DNA of 13,938 bases, taken from NCBI GenBank assembly GCA_964496245.1, contig CAZBZG010000109.1, positions 1 to 13,938 of the forward strand. Reading direction: 5' to 3'. A program made the translations under genes and the position numbers. How positions within the stretch are numbered: position 1 is the stretch's first letter; the number at the start of each line of letters is the position of its first letter. This document shows, one piece after another, positions 13,765 to 13,938 of this stretch. Below the pieces are notes generated by a model. It was given only the letters and a program-made list of their open reading frames with translations, was not told the DNA's origin and made no database searches. This DNA comes from CAZBZG01 sp964496245. Lineage in GTDB: Bacteria; Planctomycetota; SZUA-567.

Positions 13765-13938
13765 GACGGATTCTCCAGATCCCCGCCCCCGCTCTCACTA
13801 TTGACGGATCGCCATCCCTTTGTCTTAGGCACTCGGAAGGAAATAGATGGCCCATTCGCTGCCCTGGAAAGGGTCTGGATGCGAGGCGCGGCGAGGAGGC
13901 GATCCGGGGAGATGCGCTCCGCCTCCGGCTGCGCGCCC

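Larger units (their letters stand above)
13690..13938. other. Upstream region of the permease and window edge
   Basis: This gene-free stretch holds the candidate permease promoter and a 12-base palindrome. Around 13800-13850 it is clearly more AT-rich than its surroundings. On the plus strand an ATG at 13847 with GGAAGG about 6 nt upstream opens a frame that runs off the window (30 codons, beginning MAHSLPWKG). A TTGACG at 13801-13806 could be a -35 box for it, though no good -10 follows. Third-position GC of that frame is lower than in the real genes, and another frame from 13879 is also open, so I do not call a gene here. Confidence 0.3.

Noticed and set aside
13847..13938. Partial plus-strand gene running off the right edge
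   Set aside because: Only 30 codons, lower third-position GC than true genes, a competing open frame, and no recognisable sequence; mentioned only as a possibility.
1..13938. tRNA or rRNA genes, CRISPR arrays, insertion sequences, toxin-antitoxin or defence genes
   Set aside because: No cloverleaf-like sequence, regular repeat-spacer pattern, transposase or integrase motif, or defence domain was seen on either strand.

Overview
The window is a GC-rich bacterial chromosomal segment with ten confidently identified protein genes, very short spacers and no RNA genes, CRISPR array, transposase or phage genes. The lipoprotein-export type ABC transporter (LolD plus a LolC/E-like permease) and several Sec-type leaders point to a diderm bacterium. 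The gene set (FHA-GAF-HD protein, DUF151 nuclease, DUF2339 membrane protein) together with a GGACAGGATAACAGG-type intergenic repeat would fit the PVC group (for example Verrucomicrobiota/Kiritimatiellota) or a similar lineage. That placement is inference from memory and is weak.

Left half, plus strand: apt (147-668, adenine salvage) is followed almost without a gap by an MFS transporter (694-2013). A terminator-like hairpin and an imperfect inverted repeat fill 2014-2113. Next come a glutamine-hydrolysing asparagine synthetase (2145-4088), a large DUF2339 polytopic membrane protein (4126-6471), and a 4-nt-overlapping small membrane-anchored protein that looks like a shortened DUF3999 partner (6468-7058). 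This set converges with the minus-strand genes at about 7060-7073.

Right half, minus strand, in transcription order: a LolC/E-like permease (13689-12394) overlaps LolD (12401-11709). A short structured spacer that could also encode a 31-residue peptide follows, and then an exported alpha/beta hydrolase with a large insertion (11584-10250). This unit ends at a strong intrinsic terminator (10237-10189). ilvE (10098-9235) follows with its own sigma70-like promoter. Then, behind another candidate promoter, comes an FHA-GAF-HD regulator (9081-7519) whose HD-GYP domain has lost several metal-ligand positions, with a DUF151 bifunctional-nuclease-family gene (7493-7074) 25 nt downstream.

No clearly new defence or mobile system is visible. 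The most distinctive items are the degenerate HD-GYP protein paired with a DUF151 gene, the hydrolase with an inserted domain attached to a Lol-type operon, the hairpin-rich junction between them, a possibly leaderless promoter for the permease, the short DUF3999-like protein, and the inverted repeat upstream of the asparagine synthetase. No gene-free stretch exceeds 300 nt; the largest is the right end (13690-13938).
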